18,297 bases of DNA, from positions 1-18,297 of the forward strand of contig JBBSLC010000054.1 in NCBI GenBank assembly GCA_038255685.1. Direction: 5' to 3'. The stretch comes from CADCSY01 sp038255685. GTDB taxonomy: Bacteria; Actinomycetota; Acidimicrobiia; Acidimicrobiales; CADCSY01. How positions within the stretch are numbered: the stretch's first letter is position 1; each line of letters starts with the position of its first letter. Below the pieces are notes generated by a model, which did no database searches, was not told the origin of the DNA, and saw only the letters and a program-made list of their open reading frames with translations. This document shows positions 11,880-18,297 of this stretch, one piece after another. Position numbers and translations under genes: made by a program.

Positions 11880-13391
11880 ATGACCGACCTGCGACCCACG
11901 CCTGGCACGATCACGCCGCCGATCGCGCTGGAGGGGGACGACCTTGCCGGTCGCCTCCTCGCGCCGCCCGTCGCCGTCGACGCAGCGTTCCTCGACGAGC
12001 TGGCAGCGGCATGCGGCGACGTCGAGGTCTCGGATCCCCGGGTGCTCGCCGAGGCAGGGCGCGACTGGTGGCCCCTTGCCATGGGTTGGGCCCTCGAAGG
12101 TGACGTGCCCGGCTTCCCCGCCGCACTCGTGCGGCCGACCACCACGGCCGAGGTGTCGGCGATCGCCCGCCTCTGCCACGACGCCCACGTGCCCCTCACC
12201 GCTGCCGGCGGCCGCAGCGGGGTGTGCGGGGCGAGCGTGCCCGTCCACGGCGGCGTCGTCCTCGACACGACGGCGATGTCGGGCATCACCGCCGTCGACG
12301 CCGTGTCGGGCACGATCGACGTGCTGTGCGGCACGTTCGGCGACGTCCTCGAGGAGGAGCTGGGCAGCGCCCACGGCCTCACCCTCGGGCACTGGCCCCA
12401 GTCGATCGCCCTCTCGACCGTCGGGGGCTGGCTCGCCTGTCGCTCCGCAGGGCAGCTGTCGACCCGCTACGGGAAGATCGAGGAGATGGTCGTCGGGCTC
12501 GAGGTCGTGCTCGCCGACGGCACCGTCGTCGAGACCGGGGGGGCACCTGCCGCTGCGGTCGGGCCCGACCTCGACCAGCTCTTCGTGGGCTCCGAGGGCA
12601 CGCTCGGGATCATCACCTCCGCCCGGTTCCGCTGCCACCCGTCGCCGACGGCGACCCGCAAGGCAGCGTGGGCCTTCCCGTCCTTCGAGGCTGGCATCGA
12701 CGCGCTCCGGACGATCCTGCGCCGGGGAGCCACGCCCGCCGTCGCCCGCCTCTACGACCCCACCGAGGCCGACCGCAGCTGGTCCACCGGCGAGCAGGCA
12801 GTCCTGCTCGTGTTGGACGAGGGCGACCCCGTCCTCGTGGACGCCACCCTCGCCGTCGTCGGCGAGGTGTGCGCCGCAGCCGAGTCCCTCGATGCCGGCC
12901 TCGTCGACCGCTGGCTCAGCCATCGCAACGAGGTCTCCGCCCTCGAGGCGCTGACCAGGAAGGGCTTCATCGTCGACACGATGGAGATCGCCGGCCCGTG
13001 GTCAGCACTCCCCGCCCTCTACGAGGAGGTGCTGGCGGCCCTGCACGGCATCGACGGCATGAAGGCGGCCTCGGCCCACCAGTCCCACAGCTACCTCGAC
13101 GGGGGCTGCCTCTACTTCTCCTTCGCCGGCCGGCCGCCGGCGGACGAGCGGGAGGCCTTCTACGTCGCCGCCTGGGACGCAGCGACCGGTGCCGCGCTGC
13201 GCGGCGGCGGGGCACTCAGCCACCACCACGGGATCGGCCTCAACCGGAGCCGCTTCATGGCGGAGGCCCTCGGTGGGGGGATGGGCGTGCTGCAGTCGGT
13301 GAAGGATGCGCTCGATCCGCACGGGATCCTCAACCCGGGCAAGCTCGGCCTGACCTCACCCTTCGGCGACGTCACCTGGCCCTCGACATGA
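11880..13391 (+). CDS. FAD-binding oxidase, alkyldihydroxyacetonephosphate synthase (AGPS)-like
   Basis: The 503-residue protein is a VAO/PCMH flavoprotein: 'RPTTTAEVSAIARLC' (85-99), 'AAGGRSGVCGAS' (108-119), then 'STVGGWLACRSAGQLSTRY' and 'YGKIEEMVVGLEVVLADG'. Two C-terminal signatures favour AGPS over D-lactate dehydrogenase or glycolate oxidase: the His triad in 'SHHHGIG' (H448-H450) and a Tyr in 'SHSYLDGGCLYFSF' (Y405). AGPS swaps the acyl chain of acyl-DHAP for a fatty alcohol to make alkyl-DHAP, the first ether-lipid intermediate. The neighbour glpD makes DHAP, which fits. GGAG at 11871-11874 is 5 bases before the ATG. Bacterial AGPS-like proteins have rarely been tested, so another FAD-linked oxidation of a glycerol or hydroxy-acid compound remains possible. 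Confidence 0.72.
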   Translation: MTDLRPTPGTITPPIALEGDDLAGRLLAPPVAVDAAFLDELAAACGDVEVSDPRVLAEAGRDWWPLAMGWALEGDVPGFPAALVRPTTTAEVSAIARLCHDAHVPLTAAGGRSGVCGASVPVHGGVVLDTTAMSGITAVDAVSGTIDVLCGTFGDVLEEELGSAHGLTLGHWPQSIALSTVGGWLACRSAGQLSTRYGKIEEMVVGLEVVLADGTVVETGGAPAAAVGPDLDQLFVGSEGTLGIITSARFRCHPSPTATRKAAWAFPSFEAGIDALRTILRRGATPAVARLYDPTEADRSWSTGEQAVLLVLDEGDPVLVDATLAVVGEVCAAAESLDAGLVDRWLSHRNEVSALEALTRKGFIVDTMEIAGPWSALPALYEEVLAALHGIDGMKAASAHQSHSYLDGGCLYFSFAGRPPADEREAFYVAAWDAATGAALRGGGALSHHHGIGLNRSRFMAEALGGGMGVLQSVKDALDPHGILNPGKLGLTSPFGDVTWPST

Positions 13392-13471
13392 CGGTGCTGC
13401 CCTCACGGCTGTGCGAGACGACGATCGGATCCCGGCGGCCGGCGGACGCCGAGTGCGCGCGCAAGCGGCGG

Positions 13472-13477
13472 TAGCGT
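13472..13477 (+). promoter_or_regulatory. -10-like box (TAGCGT) ahead of the small membrane protein and glycerol kinase genes
   Basis: TAGCGT is followed by 8 bases, ending CCGCC, and then the GTG start at 13486. The same arrangement with nearly the same bases is found at 7462-7478. It lies in the 94-bp gap after the AGPS-like gene and suggests that the last two genes of the cluster have their own near-leaderless promoter. A good -35 is not seen. Confidence 0.4.
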
Positions 13478-13485
13478 CCCCCGCC

Positions 13486-13908
13486 GTGACGCCAGCCCGC
13501 TCCGGAGGCCTCCTCGACGTGGTGGTCGTCGCCGCTGTCGTCCGAGGCGGCATCGTGGCTGCAGCGATCTGCCTGCCCCTCGCCCTCGTGAGCCGCCAGG
13601 TCCTCGACGACGGCGACGGCTCGCCGCTCGCCCCGGCGCTCCTCCTCGCCGTCCTCATCGGCTTCGCGGTCGGAGGGTTCGTGGCCGCCCGCGTCGCCGG
13701 GACCGCACCGTTCACCAACGGGGGCCTCGCCGCGCTCGCCGCGTTCGTCGCCATCCAGGGCGTGGCCGCCATCCTCCTCCTGCTCGACGGCGACGTGCCA
13801 TCGGCGCCGGCGCTCGTCTTCAACGCCGTGCTCGCCTTTGGATCCGGCCTCGCCGGCGGTGCCGTCGCAGCTCGAACGAGGCGACGCACCGAGGGGCAGG
13901 CGTCGTGA
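13486..13908 (+). CDS. Small four-helix membrane protein of unknown function
   Basis: The protein is 140 residues and largely hydrophobic, with segments near 10-35, 47-72, 77-100 and 109-130 and an Arg-rich C-terminus 'ARTRRRTEGQAS' that should face the cytoplasm. I do not recognise a family; Gly/Ala-rich 'GFAVGGFVAARVAGTAPFTNGGLAALAAFV' resembles small TIGR/YrzE-like actinobacterial membrane proteins. The GTG start is fixed by the TAGCGT box 8 bases upstream; the longer in-frame reading from 13411 is low in hydrophobic character. Its stop overlaps the FGGY kinase start by 4 bases (GTGA). Its location invites the idea of a role in glycerol entry, but it lacks the NPA motifs of aquaglyceroporins, so no function is assigned. 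Confidence 0.65.
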   Translation: MTPARSGGLLDVVVVAAVVRGGIVAAAICLPLALVSRQVLDDGDGSPLAPALLLAVLIGFAVGGFVAARVAGTAPFTNGGLAALAAFVAIQGVAAILLLLDGDVPSAPALVFNAVLAFGSGLAGGAVAARTRRRTEGQAS

Positions 13909-15362
13909 GCGGTACCGGGAGCGGGATCCTCGTCGTCGACGTCGGCACGAGCGGGGTCCGAGCCGCCGTCGTGGCGCCGGACGCCTCGATCCCGGTCGTG
14001 CACCACCGTGAGGTGCTGCCGAGCTCGCCACAGCCGGGATTCGTCGAGTTCGACGCAGCCGCCATGGGTGCCGCCGCCCTCGACGTCGCCCGCACCGCCC
14101 TCGCCGAGGTGGGCTCGGTCGCGGCCGTGGGCATCGCTGCACAGCGGGCGTCCACCGTCGTCTGGGACCGCCACAGCGGCGAGCCGGTGGGGCCTGGCAT
14201 CTCGTGGCAGGACCTGCGCACCGCCGGCATGTGCCTGATGCTCCAGTCGCAGGGCGTGCGGGTCGCTCCGAACGCCTCGGCCACGAAGCTGGCCTTCCTC
14301 CTGGACATGGTCGACCCCGAGCGGAGCCGTGACCTGTGCTTCGGCACGGTCGACTCGTGGATCGCCTGGACCCTGTCCGGGGGCTCGGCGCACGTGACCG
14401 ACCTCTCGAACGCAGCCGTGACCGGACTGGTCCACGGCGACGGGTCGGCCTGGTCGGACCCGGTGCTCGACGTGCTGCGGATCCCCCGCTCGGTGCTGCC
14501 CGAGATCGTCGACTCCACCGGCATCGTGGGCGAGGCGACGGCACTCGCCGGCGCCCCTCCCATCGCTGGCATCGCCGGTGACCAGCAGGCGTCGCTCGTC
14601 GGGCAGGGCTGCGTGCGACCGGGTCTGGCGAAGATCACCTTCGGGACCGGCGGCATGCTCGACCTGTGCGTCGGACCCGACCGGCCCGCCTTCGCCACAC
14701 GCGGTGAGGGGGGCACCTTCCCCATCGTGGCGTGGCGCGCCGGCGGCGCAGCGGTGTGGGGGCTGGAGGGGATCATGCTGTCGGCAGGTACGGCCGTCGA
14801 GTGGCTGCGGGACGACCTCGGGATCATCGAGAGCGCCGCGTCGTCCCACGACGTCGCTGCCTCGTGCCCTGACGCAGGCGGTGCGGTGTTCGTCCCTGCC
14901 CTGCTCGGACTCGGCACGCCGGACTGGGACTACGGGGCGAGGGGTGCCCTGCTCGGGCTGACCAGGGGGACGTCGAGGGCGCAGGTCGTGCGCGCCGTCC
15001 TCGAAGGGGTCGCCCATCGAGGCGCCGACCTCGTCGAGGCGGCCGAGACCGACGGTGGCTCGACCATCCCGAGCCTTCGGGTCGACGGCGGCATGAGCGC
15101 CAACCCCACCTTCATCCAGGCGCTCGCCGACGCGTCGCAGAAGCCGGTCGAGGTCTCGCCGGTCACCGAGGCCACGACGCTCGGCGCCGCGTTCCTTGCC
15201 GGGATGGCCGTCGGGACGTGGCGTGGGTGGGACGACGTCGCCGCCACGTGGTCCCCCGCCGCCGCAGTCGAGCCCGCTCGCCGACTCGACCGGTCGAGGT
15301 GGCTCGAGGCCCGCCGGCGTGCCGGCGGGTGGGACCCGGACCTCTCTGCGCTCGACTTCTGA
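13905..15362 (+). CDS. glpK: FGGY-family carbohydrate kinase, glycerol-kinase-like
   Basis: The 485-residue protein has the two actin-like domains of FGGY kinases. Visible features are the phosphate loop 'VVDVGTSGVRA' (10-20), 'AQRASTVVWDR' (79-89, compare NQRETTVVWDR of GlpK), 'GISWQDLR' (98-105), 'TKLAFLLD' (127-134), 'DSWIAWTLSGGSAHVTDLSNAA' starting at 150, the catalytic Asp D226 in 'GDQQASLVGQG', the ATP loop 'ITFGTGGML' and 'LRVDGGMSANPTFIQALAD'. These fit glycerol kinase better than xylulokinase, and the cluster with glpD agrees. E. coli GlpK has 'RET' where this has 'RAS' after the Gln, so the substrate could be another polyol. The GTG start overlaps the preceding gene by 4 bases. It would make the glycerol-3-phosphate that GlpD oxidises. 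Confidence 0.75.
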   Translation: MSGTGSGILVVDVGTSGVRAAVVAPDASIPVVHHREVLPSSPQPGFVEFDAAAMGAAALDVARTALAEVGSVAAVGIAAQRASTVVWDRHSGEPVGPGISWQDLRTAGMCLMLQSQGVRVAPNASATKLAFLLDMVDPERSRDLCFGTVDSWIAWTLSGGSAHVTDLSNAAVTGLVHGDGSAWSDPVLDVLRIPRSVLPEIVDSTGIVGEATALAGAPPIAGIAGDQQASLVGQGCVRPGLAKITFGTGGMLDLCVGPDRPAFATRGEGGTFPIVAWRAGGAAVWGLEGIMLSAGTAVEWLRDDLGIIESAASSHDVAASCPDAGGAVFVPALLGLGTPDWDYGARGALLGLTRGTSRAQVVRAVLEGVAHRGADLVEAAETDGGSTIPSLRVDGGMSANPTFIQALADASQKPVEVSPVTEATTLGAAFLAGMAVGTWRGWDDVAATWSPAAAVEPARRLDRSRWLEARRRAGGWDPDLSALDF

Positions 15363-15460
15363 GCGCTTCGTGCGCTTCGCGCCACCCCATGTGACAGAAG
15401 TCTCGGTGTCGGGGGACGAATCAGGGTCATCCCCGATGGCGCCCAGCCCCCCGCGCCACG

Positions 15461-17896
15461 ATGATCTGGAGCATGGACGCGCACGTGCAAGATCCCCCCG
15501 TGGGGCAGCCGCCACCACCAGCCCCCCTCCTCCCCCAGCTCCGGGGTGGGGAGACGCGACCCCGAGGCGGTGTGTTCGCCCGACTCGGGTCGTGGTGCTA
15601 CCGCCGCCGGCGGGTGGTCGCCATCGCCTGGGTGCTCGTCCTGCTCGTCGCGGGTGGCATCTCCGGCGCCGTCGGCACCAGCTTCTCCGACGAGTTCACC
15701 CTTCCTGACGTGGAGAGCCGCACGGGCTTCGACATCCTCGAGGAGTCCTTCGGCGGGCAGGGCGCTGGCATCACCGGCACGATCGTCTTCCGGGCCGACC
15801 AGGGCGTCGACGACCCAGAGGTCCGCAGCGTCATGGAGGCGCTGTTCGCCGAGCTCGACGCACGTGACGACGTGACGGTGGCCAGCCCCTACGCAGAAGG
15901 CGGCACCTTCCAGGTCGCCCAGCAGGGCGAGGGCGCAGGCCGGATCGCGTTCGCCGAGCTGGAGATGGACGCAGACAGCTCCTTCGCGGAGACGCTCGCC
16001 GTCTCGGAGGACATCCAGGCCGCCGTATCCGACCTCGACGGCCTCCAGGTGGAGATCGGCGGCGCCATGTTCGCCGAGTTCGCAGAGCCGGAGTCCGAGA
16101 TCCTCGGGCTCGCGTTCGCCATCGTGATCCTGATCGTGTCCTTCGGATCGGTGCTGGCGATGGGGCTCCCGGTCGGCGTCGCCCTCGCCGGCATCGGCCT
16201 CGGCTCGATCCTCGTCGGGCTCGTGTCGAACATCCTCACGCTGCCCGACTTCGCCACCATCCTCGGCGTGATGATCGGCCTCGGCGTCGGGATCGACTAC
16301 GCGCTCTTCATCGTCACCCGGTACCGGGAGAACCTGCACCACGGCCACACCGTCGAGGCGTCGGTCTCGATCGCCATCGACACTGCGGGGCGTGCCGTGA
16401 CCTTCGCCGGGACCACCGTGGTCATCTCGCTGCTCGGCATGCTCATCATGGGCGTCAGCTTCGTGCAGGGCCTCGCCGTCGGCGCCGCCCTCGTGGTGGC
16501 CGTCACGGTCGTCGCCTCGCTCACCCTGCTCCCCGCGCTGCTCGGCTTCGCCGGCGAGCGGGTCGAGGTGACCCGCTGGCGGGGGCTGGTGGCGGCCGGG
16601 CTCGTCGCCCTCGCGCTCGTCGGCGTCGGCCTCGGCATCTCACCGCTGCTGCTCGGTCTGCCCCTCGCCGTGGTCGTCCTCGCCGCCGGGTTCGCCATCG
16701 CGCCGCTCCGACGTGAGGTCCCTCGCCGTGCGCAGCGCCCCCTGCCGGAGACGGCGTCGTACCGGTGGAGCCGCCTCATCCAGCGGCGCCCGTGGCCGGC
16801 GGCGATCTTGGGCGCGCTGTTCCTGCTCGTGCTGACCCTCCCGGTGCTCGGCCTGCGACTGGGCTTCGCCGACGAGGGGAACTTCGCCGAGGAGACGACC
16901 ACCCGACAGGCCTACGACCTGCTCGCCGAGGGCTTCGGCCCCGGCTTCAACGGTCCGCTGCTCCTCGTCGCCGACCTGCCCGCCGGCACCGACCCCGCCA
17001 CCCTCGAGCCGATCACCGCTGCGGTGCGCGCGGATCCCGGCGTGGCCTTCGTGTCACCGGCCATCCCGAACGGCCCCGAGCCGACGGCGGCGCTGTGGCG
17101 GGTCATCCCGACCTCCGCTCCCCAGGACGAGGCGACGACCGACCTCGTCAACCGGTTGCGAGGCAGCGTGCTCGACGACGCCGACGGGCCCGCCGGCGTC
17201 GATGTCGTCGTGACCGGCGCCGTCGCCGTGAACACCGACTTCTCCGACTACCTCTCCGATCGGCTCCCCTACTTCTTCGCCGCCGTGCTCGGCCTGTCGT
17301 TCCTGCTCCTGATGACGGTGTTCCGCTCGGTGCTGGTGCCGCTGAAGGCAGTGGTCATGAACCTGCTGTCGATCGGGGCTGCCTACGGCATCGTCGTCGC
17401 CGTGTTCCAGTGGGGCTGGCTGAGCGACATCTTCGGCGTGGAGCCCGCCCCCATCGAGCCGTTCATGCCGATGATGCTCTTCGCCATCGTGTTCGGGCTC
17501 TCGATGGACTACGAGGTGTTCCTCCTCTCCCGGGTGAAGGAGGACTGGAACCGGACCCACGACAGCAGTGCGTCGGTCGCCAACGGCCTTGCCGCCACGG
17601 CACGGGTCATCACCGCAGCGGCCGCGATCATGGTGTTCATCTTCGGCAGCTTCCTGCTCGAGTCCGACCGCACGATCAAGCTGTTCGGACTCGGCCTGGC
17701 CGTGGCCGTGCTGCTCGATGCCACCATCGTGCGCATGCTCCTCGTGCCGGCCACGATGGAGCTGCTCGGCGACCGCAACTGGTGGCTCCCCCGCTGGCTC
17801 GACCGGCTCCTGCCGACGATCAACGTCGAAGGTGGCCCCGACCAGACCGTCCAGGAGGACGAGATCGAGCCCGAGCGGGCGCTCGAACCGGTCTGA
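15461..17896 (+). CDS. MMPL/RND-family transporter
   Basis: The 811-residue protein has two repeats, each with one transmembrane helix, a periplasmic domain and five further helices (about 12 helices in all). Both proton-relay Asp-Tyr pairs typical of MmpL proteins are present: 'GVGIDYALFIVTRYRE' (D279-Y280) and 'GLSMDYEVFLLSRVKEDW' (D683-Y684). Such pumps use the proton gradient to export lipids or other hydrophobic compounds. The N-terminus is Pro-rich and cytoplasmic, and the C-terminus is acidic (from about 795). The start is uncertain: ATG at 15461 or ATG at 15473; the latter has GGAG one base away, too close for normal use. A 98-bp gap separates it from glpK and I see no sure promoter there. 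The cargo is unknown; export of a lipid made by the upstream cluster is only a guess. Confidence 0.88.
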   Translation: MIWSMDAHVQDPPVGQPPPPAPLLPQLRGGETRPRGGVFARLGSWCYRRRRVVAIAWVLVLLVAGGISGAVGTSFSDEFTLPDVESRTGFDILEESFGGQGAGITGTIVFRADQGVDDPEVRSVMEALFAELDARDDVTVASPYAEGGTFQVAQQGEGAGRIAFAELEMDADSSFAETLAVSEDIQAAVSDLDGLQVEIGGAMFAEFAEPESEILGLAFAIVILIVSFGSVLAMGLPVGVALAGIGLGSILVGLVSNILTLPDFATILGVMIGLGVGIDYALFIVTRYRENLHHGHTVEASVSIAIDTAGRAVTFAGTTVVISLLGMLIMGVSFVQGLAVGAALVVAVTVVASLTLLPALLGFAGERVEVTRWRGLVAAGLVALALVGVGLGISPLLLGLPLAVVVLAAGFAIAPLRREVPRRAQRPLPETASYRWSRLIQRRPWPAAILGALFLLVLTLPVLGLRLGFADEGNFAEETTTRQAYDLLAEGFGPGFNGPLLLVADLPAGTDPATLEPITAAVRADPGVAFVSPAIPNGPEPTAALWRVIPTSAPQDEATTDLVNRLRGSVLDDADGPAGVDVVVTGAVAVNTDFSDYLSDRLPYFFAAVLGLSFLLLMTVFRSVLVPLKAVVMNLLSIGAAYGIVVAVFQWGWLSDIFGVEPAPIEPFMPMMLFAIVFGLSMDYEVFLLSRVKEDWNRTHDSSASVANGLAATARVITAAAAIMVFIFGSFLLESDRTIKLFGLGLAVAVLLDATIVRMLLVPATMELLGDRNWWLPRWLDRLLPTINVEGGPDQTVQEDEIEPERALEPV

Positions 17897-17901
17897 GGAC
17901 C

Positions 17902-17930
17902 GTGCCATCCGGCGCTCGCCGTGCGACACT
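17902..17930 (+). promoter_or_regulatory. Candidate rnpB promoter (GTGCCA-N17-GACACT)
   Basis: GTGCCA (17902-17907) and GACACT (17925-17930) are separated by 17 bases and each matches the sigma-70 hexamers at about four positions. Transcription from here would begin near 17937-17940, just ahead of the P1 helix of RNase P RNA. The match is modest, and rnpB could also be read from an upstream promoter. Confidence 0.35.
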
Positions 17931-17940
17931 GGTGACGACG

Positions 17941-18297
<357 letters not shown>

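Noticed and set aside
9783..12923. A 1046-codon open frame on the minus strand opposite glpD and the AGPS-like gene
   Set aside because: It shows no domain, is rich in Gly, Asp, Arg and His as typical of GC-driven shadow frames, and runs through the bldC-like gene in another frame.
15363..15460. Promoter for the MMPL gene (GTGACA at 15391-15396)
   Set aside because: No acceptable -10 hexamer lies 16-18 bases downstream, so the match is probably chance.
13356..15518. A 720-codon open frame on the minus strand opposite the FGGY kinase
   Set aside because: The opposite strand encodes a full-length kinase with all motifs; this frame has none and has random composition.

Overview
The window is very GC-rich DNA from a member of the Actinomycetota. 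The support is a WhiB-family iron-sulphur regulator, a BldC-like MerR-type regulator, a SepH (DUF3071) cell-division protein, a PimB-type mannosyltransferase and many GTG starts. The gene set and order suggest a deep lineage such as Acidimicrobiia, but that rank is an inference. No insertion sequence, phage gene, CRISPR array or tRNA is visible. All sense genes look intact except the two cut by the window edges (SRPBCC protein on the left, RNase P RNA on the right).

Layout. Positions 1-3498 (minus strand): a partial SRPBCC protein, a four-helix membrane protein, pimB and sepH; the last three form a tight block read sepH-pimB-membrane protein. Positions 3591-5689 (minus): a small Cys-rich protein, then a zinc-ribbon protein translationally coupled to a coiled-coil NYN (PIN-like) nuclease. 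At about 5690-5775 two divergent, apparently leaderless promoters meet, and the rightward one carries a LexA/SOS-box-like palindrome. Positions 5776-8247 (plus): a DnaQ-type exonuclease fused to a UvrC-like GIY-YIG half, a stand-alone Lrp/AsnC ligand-binding (RAM) protein and a GNAT acetyltransferase. Positions 8289-9988 (minus): trpD, a whiB gene just upstream of it, and a bldC-like gene. Positions 10179-15362 (plus): a glycerol cluster of glpD, an alkyl-DHAP-synthase-like flavoprotein, a small membrane protein and a glycerol-kinase-like FGGY kinase. Positions 15461-17896: an MMPL/RND transporter. Positions 17941-18297: RNase P RNA (rnpB), reaching the window edge.

How it fits together. The left half resembles the Mycobacterium tuberculosis Rv2185c-Rv2192c neighbourhood from memory (SRPBCC protein, pimB, DnaQ-UvrC-like protein, trpD), so it is probably an old actinobacterial block joining envelope lipid glycosylation, division, DNA repair and tryptophan synthesis. 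The right half would phosphorylate glycerol, oxidise glycerol-3-phosphate to DHAP, and perhaps exchange the acyl group of acyl-DHAP for an alkyl group, which would be an ether-lipid route. The points most worth a second look are the histone-H1-like tail and AT-hook on SepH, the SOS box on the exonuclease/GIY-YIG fusion, the zinc-ribbon/NYN pair, the glycerol/AGPS-like cluster, a recurrent leaderless promoter arrangement, and compensatory changes in the catalytic P4 helix of RNase P RNA.
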